NCBI GenBank assembly: GCA_965221655.1
Contig: OZ244906.1
Span: 2,108,001 to 2,172,000 of the forward strand
DNA length: 64,000 nucleotides
Source of the DNA: Bin107 sp965221655
GTDB taxonomy: Bacteria > UBA8248
Direction: 5' to 3'
Part shown: positions 24,100-32,252 of the stretch, in pieces
Layout: the number at the start of each line of letters is the position of its first letter
How positions within the stretch are numbered: position 1 is the first letter of the stretch
Translations under genes and position numbers: made by a program
The notes under the pieces: generated by a model
What the model was told of the DNA's origin: nothing
Databases searched by the model: none
What the model saw: the letters and a program-made list of their open reading frames with translations, nothing else

Positions 24100-26490
24100 T
24101 CACGCGCTCCCCCTTGCCCGCCAGAGGGTCGCACCGCCCGCCGCCAGCCCCAGGGCGTGCGCCCAGACCGGCGCCAGGAACAGGAGCGCCGCGGCCGAAG
24201 CCATGAGCACGCGGGCGGGCGGACGCAGGGGCGCGCGGCCAAAACCCATAGTCGCCATCGAGAGAAAGGCGATTCCTGCGCAACCCACGGCCAGGCGGTA
24301 GGCCACCGTCCAGAACGTGCCCTCAAGCAGCAGGAGTTCGGGATAGTAGACGAACAGGTAGGGCACGATGAAAGCGCTCAGCGCCAGCCTGCAGGCGGTG
24401 AAGCCCGTCTGCATCGGGTTCGCGGCGGAAATGCCCGAGGCCGCGTAGGCAGCCAGGGCGACGGGCGGGGTGATGGAGCTGATGACCCCGAAATAGAAGA
24501 TAAAGAAATGCGCGGCCACCAGCGGCGCACCCAGGGCGGTCACCGAGGGTGCGACCACGATGACCAGCAACAAGTAGGCGGCGATGGTCGGCAGCCCCAT
24601 GCCCATCACGAGAGAGGCGATCATCACCAGGAAAAAGGCGAGGAACAAAGAGGTGGCCGCCATTTCCGTAACCAGAATGGATATGCGCACGCCCACGGCG
24701 GCGAGTACCAACAGACCGACGATGAGGCCGATGGCCGAGGTGGCCGCCACCAGCCCCAGAGCATTCTTCGCACCCGTCTCGAGGCTCTTCACCACGGCGC
24801 GGCCCAGCTCGCGCGCACTCTCTTTCTCCGCGCGCGTCTCGTCTCCTGCGAACACGGCCAGGACGATCACCCAGACCACCAGACACGAAAGCGCGACGGG
24901 CAGTGCGGCGCCCACGTAGGGAATCCGCCCCATCCAGAACAACTCGGGCGGCACGCTCCACCGCGCCACGCTCAGGGCAAGGGGAAAGGCCATCGGCAGC
25001 CCGCGCCACTTCGGTACGAGCGCAAAGCACATTCCGGCTCCGAACAGCGCCAGCCTGTGGAGCGGAACCTCCCCGACGAGCGGAAGCGCGACGTCCCGTG
25101 CAAGGGCGGGCGGGGCGCTCACCGGGCCGAAACACAAAAAGACGACCCCCAGCATGAGGCCGCCCGCCGCCCACACGCCCCCGTTGCCCCGGCGCGCCCG
25201 CACGTGTCTTAAGGCTCGCACCACGTCCACCATCACCACCAGCGCGACCACCGCCTTGAACCCCGCAAGGCCGGGCGTTTCGCCGCTCACGATGCTGGCC
25301 AGCAGAATCAGCACGGGAATGAGGAGGTAGCCCCCCTGTCTGGCCTGTTCGCGGGCGTCGGGTATCTCCGCCCGGTCCAGGGGCTGTAAGTCGAGCCTGC
25401 GCGCTTCAAAATAAATCGACGAGGAGAGGCTGAAGTAATACAAAAAGGCGGGAACGAGCCCGTAGAGCATCAAGAAGACGTAGGGCGTCTCGATGATCTC
25501 GGCCATGATGAAGACGCTCGCCCCCATGATGGGCGGCACGATTTGCCCGCCGCAGGAGGCCACCGCCTCCACTGCGCCCGCGAACAGGCGCGAGAAGCCC
25601 GTTCGGATCATGAGCGGTATGGTGAACGTGCCCGTGCTCACGACGTTGGCCATCGTCGAGCCCGAGACCATGCCGAACATCGAACTCGCCACGACGGCCG
25701 CCTGGGCGGGCCCGCCGCGAAACCGGCCCGTGAGCGCGAACGCCAGGTTGATGAGGATGCGCCCGGTGCCCGTCGCCTCGAGCAGGGCCGAGAACAAAAT
25801 GAAGATGAAGATGAACTCGCTCATGATGGCCGAGATGGTTCCGAAAGTGCCTTCCGAGGTGAGCCACAGGTAGGCGGAGAGCCTCTCGTGCGTCTCGCCC
25901 TTGAAGGCGTAAAGAGCGGGGTCGAGCAGGCCGCGCCCCGGCCACGCGAAAAACACGGCGGCAAGCAGAGCGAACCCCCACGCGGCGCCGGTGCCCGCCG
26001 TGCGCCTGAAGACAAAGAAGAGCGCGACGCAGGCGAGCGGCGCCAGTACCGCATCGCCCAGATAGGCGTAGAACACCACGCACACCGTCACCACGAACAG
26101 GGGAAAGCCCGCCGCGCGGCGCACCATTTCGAGCAGCATCAAGGGGCCCAGCCCCGCAACCACCAGGTCGAGCGTCGTCTCGGCGCCGCTCCTGTCGGCC
26201 AGGGCATCTTCTTCGACGATGAGGTAGACGCAGGCGAACAGGGCGAGGCCGACGCCGATTGCGTCTCCCGCAATTGCGCCCGCGCGGGCTGGGGGAGAGA
26301 GGTCGTCGCGCGCGGGCCACCCAAGCAGGGGCTTCGTCAGAAAAACGAGCACGCCCGCGAAGGCGAGCATCGTCGCCCTCTGGGCGAATGGGGAGAGAAT
26401 GCCGAAGCCTACCGTGTAGAGCTCGAACAGGGAGAAGCCCAGCGCGAGGGTCGTAACGACGCGGGCGTTGATTCGGCGGTAGACGTCCAA
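24100..26490 (-). CDS. TRAP transporter fused permease (4TM/12TM, TAXI type)
   Basis: 796 residues with about 18-20 membrane segments, the length of fused DctQM permeases of TAXI-TRAP systems. The TRAP large-subunit signature appears twice: SSMFGMVSGSTMANVVSTGTF around residue 265 and GMGLPTIAAYLLLVIVVAPS around residue 640. These secondary transporters import organic acids with a sodium or proton gradient and need a periplasmic binding protein, which is the next gene upstream. Starts with TTG at 26490. A hairpin at 26526-26544 separates it from the binding-protein gene. Confidence 0.94.
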   Translation of the reverse strand: MDVYRRINARVVTTLALGFSLFELYTVGFGILSPFAQRATMLAFAGVLVFLTKPLLGWPARDDLSPPARAGAIAGDAIGVGLALFACVYLIVEEDALADRSGAETTLDLVVAGLGPLMLLEMVRRAAGFPLFVVTVCVVFYAYLGDAVLAPLACVALFFVFRRTAGTGAAWGFALLAAVFFAWPGRGLLDPALYAFKGETHERLSAYLWLTSEGTFGTISAIMSEFIFIFILFSALLEATGTGRILINLAFALTGRFRGGPAQAAVVASSMFGMVSGSTMANVVSTGTFTIPLMIRTGFSRLFAGAVEAVASCGGQIVPPIMGASVFIMAEIIETPYVFLMLYGLVPAFLYYFSLSSSIYFEARRLDLQPLDRAEIPDAREQARQGGYLLIPVLILLASIVSGETPGLAGFKAVVALVVMVDVVRALRHVRARRGNGGVWAAGGLMLGVVFLCFGPVSAPPALARDVALPLVGEVPLHRLALFGAGMCFALVPKWRGLPMAFPLALSVARWSVPPELFWMGRIPYVGAALPVALSCLVVWVIVLAVFAGDETRAEKESARELGRAVVKSLETGAKNALGLVAATSAIGLIVGLLVLAAVGVRISILVTEMAATSLFLAFFLVMIASLVMGMGLPTIAAYLLLVIVVAPSVTALGAPLVAAHFFIFYFGVISSITPPVALAAYAASGISAANPMQTGFTACRLALSAFIVPYLFVYYPELLLLEGTFWTVAYRLAVGCAGIAFLSMATMGFGRAPLRPPARVLMASAAALLFLAPVWAHALGLAAGGATLWRARGSA

Positions 26491-26525
26491 TGCCGTTCAC
26501 ACCTTGGGAAACGAGCCGCAAACCC

Positions 26526-26544
26526 TCCCCCCGGCGCGGGGGGA
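26526..26544 (-). terminator. Intercistronic hairpin between TAXI binding protein and permease
   Basis: CCCCCCG (26527-26533) pairs with CGGGGGG (26537-26543) around a short GCG loop, with one further T-A pair. No T-run follows. Such a hairpin can raise expression of the binding protein relative to the permease, which is common for TRAP operons. Confidence 0.55.
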
Positions 26545-26560
26545 AGGTGCGCAGATTGCG

Positions 26561-27529
26561 CTAGCAGCCCTTGGCGCCCGCCTCCTTGTAGAAGCGTTTG
26601 GCGCCCTCGTGCAGCGGGAAGGAAAGACCCACGCAAGCGCCCGCGAGCGTTACGTTCTTCGCCGCCTTGGCGGTGCCGTGGAATTCCTTGAGGTTGTCGA
26701 ACAGCGTTTTGGCCACCTTGTAGACGACGTCGGCGCCCACGTGGGTGCTGGTGGAAAACCCGAAGTTGATGGCGACGGTGTTCACGGGCTTGTCGTTCGC
26801 CTGGTTGCCGCCGTACGTACCCGGTGCGATGGTGGTCGCCGTGAGGCCGGGGCCGTAGGTCGCCACCACGTGTTCAACGGCCTTCGGGTCCATGTCCACC
26901 AGGCGGATTTTCTTGAGCGCGGCCAACTCCTGTACGAGGCCCATCGGCGCCATGCCCATGGTCAGGTGGGCGTGGACGTTGCCGTTTCGCAGCTGGCCGA
27001 ATCCGCCCCGAAAGCCGGGGGTGCTCTCTTTGTAGTCGCCCTTCTTCAGACCGTGGGCGGGGATGAAGTAGCGCGCGTAGGTCTGGGTGGTGCTGGCGGC
27101 GGAGCCCACCGATACTTTTTTGCCCTTGAAGTCCTTGACGCTCATGACACCCGAGTCCGCGAGCGCGAGCCACTGAAACTGGCCGAAGGGATACGCCAGA
27201 ACGGCGCGCAGGTTCTTTTTGGGGCCTTCTTTCTTGAAGCGCCGCTCGCCCTTGTACGCCCACGCGCCCACCGGGCCGCCCAGACCCCACGCGAAGTGGG
27301 CCTGCCCCTTGGAGATGATGCGCGCCTGGGCCACCATGCCCTTTGAGGACTGCGGCGTGGCAGCCACCCCCGCGCGGGACTTGAGTATTTTGCTCAACCC
27401 CACGGCGAACTGATACGGCTGGCCCTTGAGGCCGCCGCCCAGAATGGTGACCGACTGCGCGGACGCAGCCCCGGCCACAACGAATGCGCCCGCGAGCGCG
27501 ACGGCGATGCTGAGGCAGGTTCGTTTCAT
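26561..27529 (-). CDS. TAXI family TRAP transporter solute-binding protein
   Basis: 322 residues with a Sec signal peptide (about residues 1-24, ending ASA). The TAXI family features are SVTILGGGLKGQPYQFAVGLSKIL at the mature N-terminus, a region like VSVGSAASTTQTYARYF, and the C-terminal KEFHGTAKAAK...PLHEGAKRFYKEAG, which is highly typical. It delivers a small organic acid to the fused TRAP permease encoded next. The ATG at 27529 is preceded by a GGAGA-like site; the longer frame runs into non-coding DNA. First gene of the two-gene operon. Confidence 0.93.
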   Translation of the reverse strand: MKRTCLSIAVALAGAFVVAGAASAQSVTILGGGLKGQPYQFAVGLSKILKSRAGVAATPQSSKGMVAQARIISKGQAHFAWGLGGPVGAWAYKGERRFKKEGPKKNLRAVLAYPFGQFQWLALADSGVMSVKDFKGKKVSVGSAASTTQTYARYFIPAHGLKKGDYKESTPGFRGGFGQLRNGNVHAHLTMGMAPMGLVQELAALKKIRLVDMDPKAVEHVVATYGPGLTATTIAPGTYGGNQANDKPVNTVAINFGFSTSTHVGADVVYKVAKTLFDNLKEFHGTAKAAKNVTLAGACVGLSFPLHEGAKRFYKEAGAKGC

Positions 27530-27629
27530 CGAATCGTCTCCTTGGCAAGCTGGGAAGGCGACCCCTCCCCGAGAGAAGGCGCGCCGTGCAAACAATCCCG
27601 CACAATCATGATGCATTGGCTGACAGGAC

Positions 27630-27659
27630 ACCATAGCACACGGGAGCGTGCTGGCTCAA
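27630..27659 (-). promoter_or_regulatory. Sigma-70 type promoter for the TAXI-TRAP operon
   Basis: Read on the minus strand: -35 TTGAGC (27659-27654), an 18-bp spacer, and -10 TATGGT (27635-27630). The leader to the ATG at 27529 would be about 95 nt. Confidence 0.55.
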
Positions 27660-27696
27660 AACACACGTTCGGGCAGCAAGAGGCGCGCCCGTGAAT

Positions 27697-27725
27697 TTGA
27701 CGCGCGCCCGCCCAAGCCCTAGAGT
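27697..27725 (+). promoter_or_regulatory. Sigma-70 type promoter for the 168-residue protein gene
   Basis: -35 TTGACG at 27697-27702, a 17-bp spacer, and -10 TAGAGT at 27720-27725. Transcription would start near 27732, about 33 nt before the ATG at 27765. It is divergent from the TRAP promoter. Confidence 0.6.
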
Positions 27726-27764
27726 GGGGAGGCAGGCTGCCGGTTCCATTGCCGGGGTGTCCCC

Positions 27765-28271
27765 ATGGCGACATTGCTCCGCACCCTCATCCGCCCCGAC
27801 CGCGAGGAAGCATCCCTGCGCGCAGAAGTCGCCAAGGCGGCGAACCTGCTCCAGGTGGGAGAGTTCCAGTTCCTCCAGCTCGCCTACAGCGAGTGGCACG
27901 GCAAGGAGATGACCGAAGACCTCGTGAACCGCCTGTTCATGCGCTACATGCTCTACGATCAGGTGCCCTACTGGGCGCGGCACTACGCACACCGCATACT
28001 CTCTCTGGACGGGCGGGGCGAGCTGAACGAGCGCGACCCCGGCTACCACCGCTACGACAGAAATTACGGCAAGGAACTCCCGCGCGACGTGCGCCGCTTC
28101 ATCGTGGCGGCGGCCATCGTGGTCTCGTTGATGGGGGGCGTCCTGGGGCTGGGCCATCTGGTGGCCGGGGAGAGCGCCTCGTTCCTGCCGCCTTATTTCA
28201 CCAAGAAGGAACTGAAGAAAATGGGCGCGCAGCGCAAGAGCGCGCAAACGCCTCCCGCACCCGCCCGCTAG
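27765..28271 (+). CDS. Unknown 168-residue protein with one membrane segment
   Basis: Not recognised. Residues 1-105 are soluble and rich in charged and aromatic residues (LLQVGEFQFLQLAYSEWHG, VNRLFMRYMLYDQVPYWARH). One membrane helix lies at about 110-133 (FIVAAAIVVSLMGGVLGLGHLV), followed by a basic tail ending in Pro/Ala. It precedes a 66-residue membrane protein by 29 bp on the same strand. A good promoter and codon use like its neighbours support a real gene. The two genes converge with the TPR-79aa-SSS cluster and may be functionally tied to the symporter, but that is inference. Confidence 0.7.
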   Translation: MATLLRTLIRPDREEASLRAEVAKAANLLQVGEFQFLQLAYSEWHGKEMTEDLVNRLFMRYMLYDQVPYWARHYAHRILSLDGRGELNERDPGYHRYDRNYGKELPRDVRRFIVAAAIVVSLMGGVLGLGHLVAGESASFLPPYFTKKELKKMGAQRKSAQTPPAPAR

Positions 28272-28300
28272 GGGCGAGGAGAACGAATACGGGGTCGCTC

Positions 28301-28501
28301 ATGTTTGAATTCGCAGGCGAAAACCAACAGGCCGTGAACTTCATCTTCCTGCTCACCACCGGCTTCATCGCCGTCAAGGCCATCCGCACGCGCAACCCCG
28401 ACGGCGGGGCCGACTTCGTGCACCTGCTCTTCGGCTGCATCGCCGCGGTGTTCTTCTTTCTGGTTTTGTTTCAGGACGTGCTCGGCCTCATCCGCTTCTG
28501 A
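28301..28501 (+). CDS. Unknown 66-residue two-helix membrane protein
   Basis: Not recognised. Two hydrophobic segments, about residues 12-26 (AVNFIFLLTTGFIAVKAI) and 43-62 (LLFGCIAAVFFFLVLFQDVLG), flank a short loop with RTRNPDGGAD. GAGGAGAACG lies upstream of the ATG. Cotranscribed with the 168-residue gene. Ends 15 bp before the convergent TPR gene. Small proteins of this kind often assist a transporter or respiratory complex; there is no direct evidence here. Confidence 0.6.
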   Translation: MFEFAGENQQAVNFIFLLTTGFIAVKAIRTRNPDGGADFVHLLFGCIAAVFFFLVLFQDVLGLIRF

Positions 28502-28516
28502 TTCGCCCGCTCCGCC

Positions 28517-29128
28517 TCAGGGCTTGTGCATGCGCTGGGCCGCGTCGAGCGCCGGCACGCGCAGCAAACGCTTCTCGGGCGGAAGTGCGAGTTGCTTCTC
28601 CAGGTATATCGCGCGTCCGCGCACCGTGGCGGGGTCGGGCGTGCCGTAGATCACCTTGTCGATGATACCCGGCCCCTTCACCGCGCCTGCGTCGATGCGC
28701 AGTGCGCGCACGTAGTCCGCAAGTGCTGCGCGGTAGCGCCCGCGCCTGTCGTGGACGATGCCGCGGTTCGCGTGGGCCGCCGCCAGCAGCGCCGTGCCCG
28801 TGGCGTCGTCGGGGGCAGTGTGGGTGGCGAGACGCTCGATCAGGGCGGTGAGCTGTGCCTCGGCCGCGTCGTACGCGCGCTTTTGGATGAACACCAGCGC
28901 GCGGCCCATGAGCGCGCCGCGGTGGCCGGGGTTTTCGCGCAGCGCGCGCTCGAAGCTCGCCATGGCCTCCTCGAGGTTCCCCTCGCTCAGCCGAATGTCC
29001 CCCTGGCGGGTGGCGTAGTCCCCCGGCAGCTCGCCGGAGTACATCTCCCACAGCGCCCACAGCGAGAACACGACGAGCACGAGAACCGCCATGTTCTTGA
29101 CGAAGCGCCTGAGGACGCGCTGATCCAT
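28517..29128 (-). CDS. Membrane-anchored TPR-repeat protein
   Basis: 203 residues. One N-terminal membrane segment (about 10-30, MAVLVLVVFSLWALWEMYSG) is followed by tetratricopeptide-like helices: GDIRLSEGNLEEAMASFERALRENPGH, ALVFIQKRAYDAAEAQLTALI, and ANRGIVHDRRGRYRAALADYVRALRID. TPR domains bind partner proteins. The ATG at 29128 overlaps the TGA of the preceding 79-residue gene by one base (TGATG on the minus strand), so the two are translationally coupled. It is downstream of the SSS symporter gene on the same strand. Partner unknown. Confidence 0.8.
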   Translation of the reverse strand: MDQRVLRRFVKNMAVLVLVVFSLWALWEMYSGELPGDYATRQGDIRLSEGNLEEAMASFERALRENPGHRGALMGRALVFIQKRAYDAAEAQLTALIERLATHTAPDDATGTALLAAAHANRGIVHDRRGRYRAALADYVRALRIDAGAVKGPGIIDKVIYGTPDPATVRGRAIYLEKQLALPPEKRLLRVPALDAAQRMHKP

Positions 29129-29367
29129 CACCGTCCCCCGAACAGGTGCAAGGTGTAGAAATAAGAGAACACGAAGCACAAAAGCGCCGCCGTCACCCCC
29201 GCGCGCCTCTTGAGGGCCGCGCGCTCCTCCTCGGTGGTCTGTGTACCGTCGGTCTCCGCGCGCCGCACGTAGAGCACCCAGATGAGGCGGCGCACCGGCC
29301 AGAAGAGCGCTGCGGCCAGCGCCAGTGCCCAGATCAACACGTATTTCGCATCAAAGAGTTCGGTCAT
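29128..29367 (-). CDS. Unknown 79-residue two-helix membrane protein
   Basis: Not recognised. Hydrophobic segments lie at about 9-30 (VLIWALALAAALFWPVRRLIW) and 58-74 (TAALLCFVFSYFYTLHLF), separated by a charged loop with TQTTEEERAALKRR. It lies between the SSS symporter gene (92 bp upstream, with a hairpin in the gap) and the TPR gene (one-base overlap). The arrangement suggests a symporter-linked accessory pair. Confidence 0.65.
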   Translation of the reverse strand: MTELFDAKYVLIWALALAAALFWPVRRLIWVLYVRRAETDGTQTTEEERAALKRRAGVTAALLCFVFSYFYTLHLFGGR

Positions 29368-29402
29368 CGAATCATCGAAAAAGGGGCGGCGGAGAAACGA
29401 GC

Positions 29403-29429
29403 GGGGGAGGGGCCGTATGCCCCTCCCCC
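29403..29429 (-). terminator. Intercistronic hairpin downstream of the SSS symporter gene
   Basis: An 11-bp perfect inverted repeat, GGGGGAGGGGC (29403-29413) with GCCCCTCCCCC (29419-29429), and a 5-nt CGTAT loop. It lies 30 bp past the symporter stop. A TTTTT run on the minus strand occurs about 15 nt farther on, too distant for a standard terminator. It probably attenuates expression of the 79-residue and TPR genes or protects the symporter mRNA. Confidence 0.65.
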
Positions 29430-29458
29430 GGACTACGAAACCACTGCTGCGGTATCGC

Positions 29459-31432
29459 CTAGGACGATCCCGCCTGCTGCGGAACCACGTCGCCGATGTC
29501 CTCCACCAGCGCCTCGATATCCTTCTCGGGCACAGTGGACATCTCCATCTTGTAGGCGAGCAGCCACATCATGCCCACGCCGAGCGCCCAGAAGAGAATC
29601 TGCCACGCCCAGATAGAGGGCATCCCGAACGTCCAGCCGCCGGGGCCTTCGTTCGGCGCGCCGAATATCCAGTTGCCGATGACGGCGCCCGGCCCGATGC
29701 CAAAGAACATCCACGCCAGCGTGACGCCCCACGCCATGGGGACGAGACGCTGCTTCTCCGGCGAGAGCGAGGCGTGCTCGGCCAGGAAGTCGTGGTACTT
29801 CTGCCTGTGGGCCGACGCGTCGGCGTTTTGCGTGTTCGCCGAGACGATCCAGCACACCACGACGTTGAAGAGGATGCCCCAGCCCGCGGAGTGCATCGTC
29901 CACGGCCAGCGCCCCCAGATGTCGATGCCAACGGACTTGAGGATGGTGAGGCCGAAGTTCTCCGTGAAGATGACGGCCAGCAGACCCGCCGCCAAACCCC
30001 AGGTGGCTCCCTCTCTCGTAATCTTGGGATACCAGCACACCGCCACGAGCGCCGGCCACATCTGGAAGCCGAAGGCGACGGCGAGTCCTCCCAGCAGCAC
30101 CAGTGCGTCGCGCGAGAAGGTCGCCACCAAAAGTGCGGAGACCACGATGATCAGAACGCCCAAGCGGCCCGCGAGCTTCTGGTTGTCGTGCGAAGCCGCG
30201 GGGTTCAGGTACCGCTTGTAGAGGTCGCGAGTGAGCATTCCGCCCGCCGTGGACATGTAGGCCGCGCCCGTCGACTGCATGGCGGCCAGAGCGCAGACGG
30301 CCAGCAGGCCGACCAGCCAGGGTGCGGCGGGCGCAATCCAGTTGAAGTAGTGGGGCACCAGCGAGTCAGGCTTTTGGGCGATGGAGCCGGCGAGCACGTC
30401 CGATATCGCAAGACCCGCCTTGGTCACCTCCGGGTTCGCGCCGAGCAGGTGCGCGCCCATTCCCTGGAACGCCGTGAAGAAGAACAGGATGAACCCGATG
30501 CCCGCCGAGGACGCCCACACCTGCTGGGGCGCGAACGGACGCGGGTTGTTGTTCGAGAACGCCCACATCGAAAACGCCGGGGAAGACTGAATGCCCATGA
30601 GCGCGAACATGTAGGTCAGGCACATGACGCCCGTCCACAGGCCGCCCACCGGCGTTTGCTTGCCCAAACCGGCCGTAAACTGGATGACGCCGGGAATGGC
30701 GAAGTAGGCGTTGTAGTCGCCCCCTCCGTATCCCTTGGTCGTCCCCCACTTGCCCACCGGGGAGGCCGCCAGCTTGGCGAGACCCTCGTTGAGCGCTCCC
30801 CATCCGCCTGCGATGTTCAGCGCGATGAAGCCGGTGATGATGATGCCCAGCGCCAGGAGAATGCACTGGAGCGTGTCCACGTAGGCCACGGCGCGCAAAC
30901 CCCCCGCCGCCACGTAGATCAACACGACAATCGAGAGCAGCCACATCCCCACGTTGACGCTGAACATGCCGTCGGTGAGCACGTTGAACAGAAAGCCCGA
31001 GGCGCCCAGCTGCACGCCCAGATAGGGAATCGAGAACAACATGGCCACGATGACCGTCAAGATGCGGATGGCGTCGCCCTGGAAGTAGTCGGCGAACATC
31101 TCGCCGGGCGTGACATAGCCGAAGCGCTTGCCCAGCATCCACTGGCGCTTCAGGAAGATCACCCCCGTGAAGGGAATCGTGATGGTGTAGAAAGAGGCAT
31201 AGGCGTACTGGAACCCGTCGCGGTAGACGAGCCCCGGGTGCCCCATGAACGTCCACCCCGAAAACGACGTTGCCGTCGCCGCCAGGACGAACACCCACAT
31301 CGAAAGTTGGCGACCCGCGATGAAGTAGTCGCCCGCCGTCCTCGCCATTCGCGCGCACTTGATGCCCCAGAAGATGCAGTAGGCCCAGTAGAGCACGACG
31401 AAGGTGAACAGCCAGATAATCTTCGCATCCAT
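29459..31432 (-). CDS. Sodium:solute symporter (SSS family)
   Basis: 657 residues with about 13-14 membrane segments. SSS hallmarks include the N-terminal TAGDYFIAGRQLSMWVFVLAATATSFSGWTF, the GYVTPGEMFADYF block, and LVGLLAVCALAAMQSTGAAYMSTAGGMLTRDLY, the sodium-site helix. The C-terminal tail ends with an acidic segment. Substrates in this family range from acetate and proline to polyamines; none can be assigned. Strong GAGGAGG ribosome site before the ATG. Followed by a hairpin and two small accessory genes. Its promoter is at 31646-31674, giving a long leader of about 205 nt. Confidence 0.93.
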   Translation of the reverse strand: MDAKIIWLFTFVVLYWAYCIFWGIKCARMARTAGDYFIAGRQLSMWVFVLAATATSFSGWTFMGHPGLVYRDGFQYAYASFYTITIPFTGVIFLKRQWMLGKRFGYVTPGEMFADYFQGDAIRILTVIVAMLFSIPYLGVQLGASGFLFNVLTDGMFSVNVGMWLLSIVVLIYVAAGGLRAVAYVDTLQCILLALGIIITGFIALNIAGGWGALNEGLAKLAASPVGKWGTTKGYGGGDYNAYFAIPGVIQFTAGLGKQTPVGGLWTGVMCLTYMFALMGIQSSPAFSMWAFSNNNPRPFAPQQVWASSAGIGFILFFFTAFQGMGAHLLGANPEVTKAGLAISDVLAGSIAQKPDSLVPHYFNWIAPAAPWLVGLLAVCALAAMQSTGAAYMSTAGGMLTRDLYKRYLNPAASHDNQKLAGRLGVLIIVVSALLVATFSRDALVLLGGLAVAFGFQMWPALVAVCWYPKITREGATWGLAAGLLAVIFTENFGLTILKSVGIDIWGRWPWTMHSAGWGILFNVVVCWIVSANTQNADASAHRQKYHDFLAEHASLSPEKQRLVPMAWGVTLAWMFFGIGPGAVIGNWIFGAPNEGPGGWTFGMPSIWAWQILFWALGVGMMWLLAYKMEMSTVPEKDIEALVEDIGDVVPQQAGSS

Positions 31433-31645
31433 ACATGCGCCTCCTCTTGGTTAGGAACCGACCAGGCGGTGCCCATACGTCGGACACGCGGAAGCGAAAC
31501 GGCGCCTTCCGCGCGAAACGTGTGCCGGTCTAGGCAATAAGCGCTCCTCCCCTCAGGCGAATATGCCGTCTATCGGCTGGGCGGAAGATTCGTCGAGCGC
31601 GAGCAAAGTCCGTTCGAACGCATATATTTCTTAAAAATATTCGGC

Positions 31646-31674
31646 ATTCTAACTATTTTCGAAACACAATGCAA
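31646..31674 (-). promoter_or_regulatory. Sigma-70 type promoter for the SSS symporter
   Basis: Minus strand: -35 TTGCAT (31674-31669), a 17-bp spacer, and -10 TAGAAT (31651-31646). A T/A-rich run immediately upstream resembles an UP element. Predicted start is near 31639. Confidence 0.6.
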
Positions 31675-31810
31675 AATAAAAAAACAGATATTTTCGGCGG
31701 AGTTCTGCTCTATAGAGGGGCTGCCGGGGGGACGCACAAAGACGCGCAGGAGAATACAGTCTCGCGAAAACGGCCGGACGCAAAGGAGCAACAACCAACC
31801 CCCAAGCGCG

Positions 31811-31846
31811 AAAAAGCCGGGGCCGCTTGGGGCTCCGGCTTTTTTC
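31811..31846 (-). terminator. Rho-independent terminator after tRNA-Arg
   Basis: AAAAAGCCGG (31811-31820) pairs with CCGGCTTTTTT (31835-31845) around a GC-rich loop. Read on the minus strand, the hairpin ends in a TTTTT run 8 nt after the tRNA's CCA end. A competing stem (CCCCAAGC at 31800-31807 with GCTTGGGG at 31825-31832) overlaps it. Confidence 0.8.
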
Positions 31847-31853
31847 ACCCGCA

Positions 31854-31930
<77 letters not shown>

Positions 31931-31946
31931 ACGCCACTTGTATTTC

Positions 31947-31952
31947 ATTATA
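31947..31952 (-). promoter_or_regulatory. -10 box of the tRNA-Arg promoter
   Basis: A perfect TATAAT on the minus strand (31952-31947), 17 bp before the tRNA 5' end at 31930. No good -35 lies at the ideal distance; TTGCAA is about 20 bp upstream. Confidence 0.5.
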
Positions 31953-32122
31953 TAGACCGCAAGGCGTGCCGATTGCAATCGCAAGGAGCCCAACCCTAGC
32001 GTGCGCGCCTTTGCGCGTCAAGGAAACAAACCCCTCCCGCACCGGGTGCGCAGCCCGGCCTGGGGCCGAAACATCCCGCGCGCGGGTGCGGGCGCGTTTT
32101 TGCGCATTTTTTCCGCGCACGC

Positions 32123-32151
32123 TTGAAAACGCGCCCGTTTCCCATTAGACT
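32123..32151 (+). promoter_or_regulatory. Sigma-70 type promoter for the cytochrome oxidase operon
   Basis: -35 TTGAAA at 32123-32128, a 17-bp spacer, and -10 TAGACT at 32146-32151. The start would be near 32158. It is the only good promoter found upstream of coxB. Confidence 0.6.
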
Positions 32152-32252
32152 TCAGCCCAAGATCGACTACGAGCATTCTTTCGGCGTCTCGGGAACCCGC
32201 ACCCCCCCGACGCGCCCCGTCTACACGGCAAGCCCCGGAGGATACGCTTCTC

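Larger units (their letters stand above)
31433..31853. other. 421-bp gap upstream of the SSS gene
   Basis: No gene supported. It holds the long 5' leader and promoter of the SSS gene (minus strand) and the terminator of the tRNA-Arg gene at 31811-31846. An A/T-rich patch (about 31620-31695) stands out from the GC-rich surroundings and includes the promoter and an A-run just upstream that could act as an UP element. Confidence 0.6.
31931..32252. other. 322-bp region between tRNA-Arg and the cox operon
   Basis: Holds the tRNA promoter (minus strand) and the cox operon promoter (plus strand, 32123-32151) with a leader of about 95 nt. Short GC-rich inverted repeats occur around 32067-32100 without an obvious function. 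No coding frame supported. Confidence 0.6.

Noticed and set aside
23212..25212. Long open frame (666 codons) across the FkbM and TRAP genes
   Set aside because: Opposite-strand shadow of two real genes with clear motifs.
29282..31540. Long open frame (752 codons) antisense to the SSS symporter
   Set aside because: Shadow of a GC-rich gene on the other strand; His/Arg-rich low-complexity translation, no family motif.
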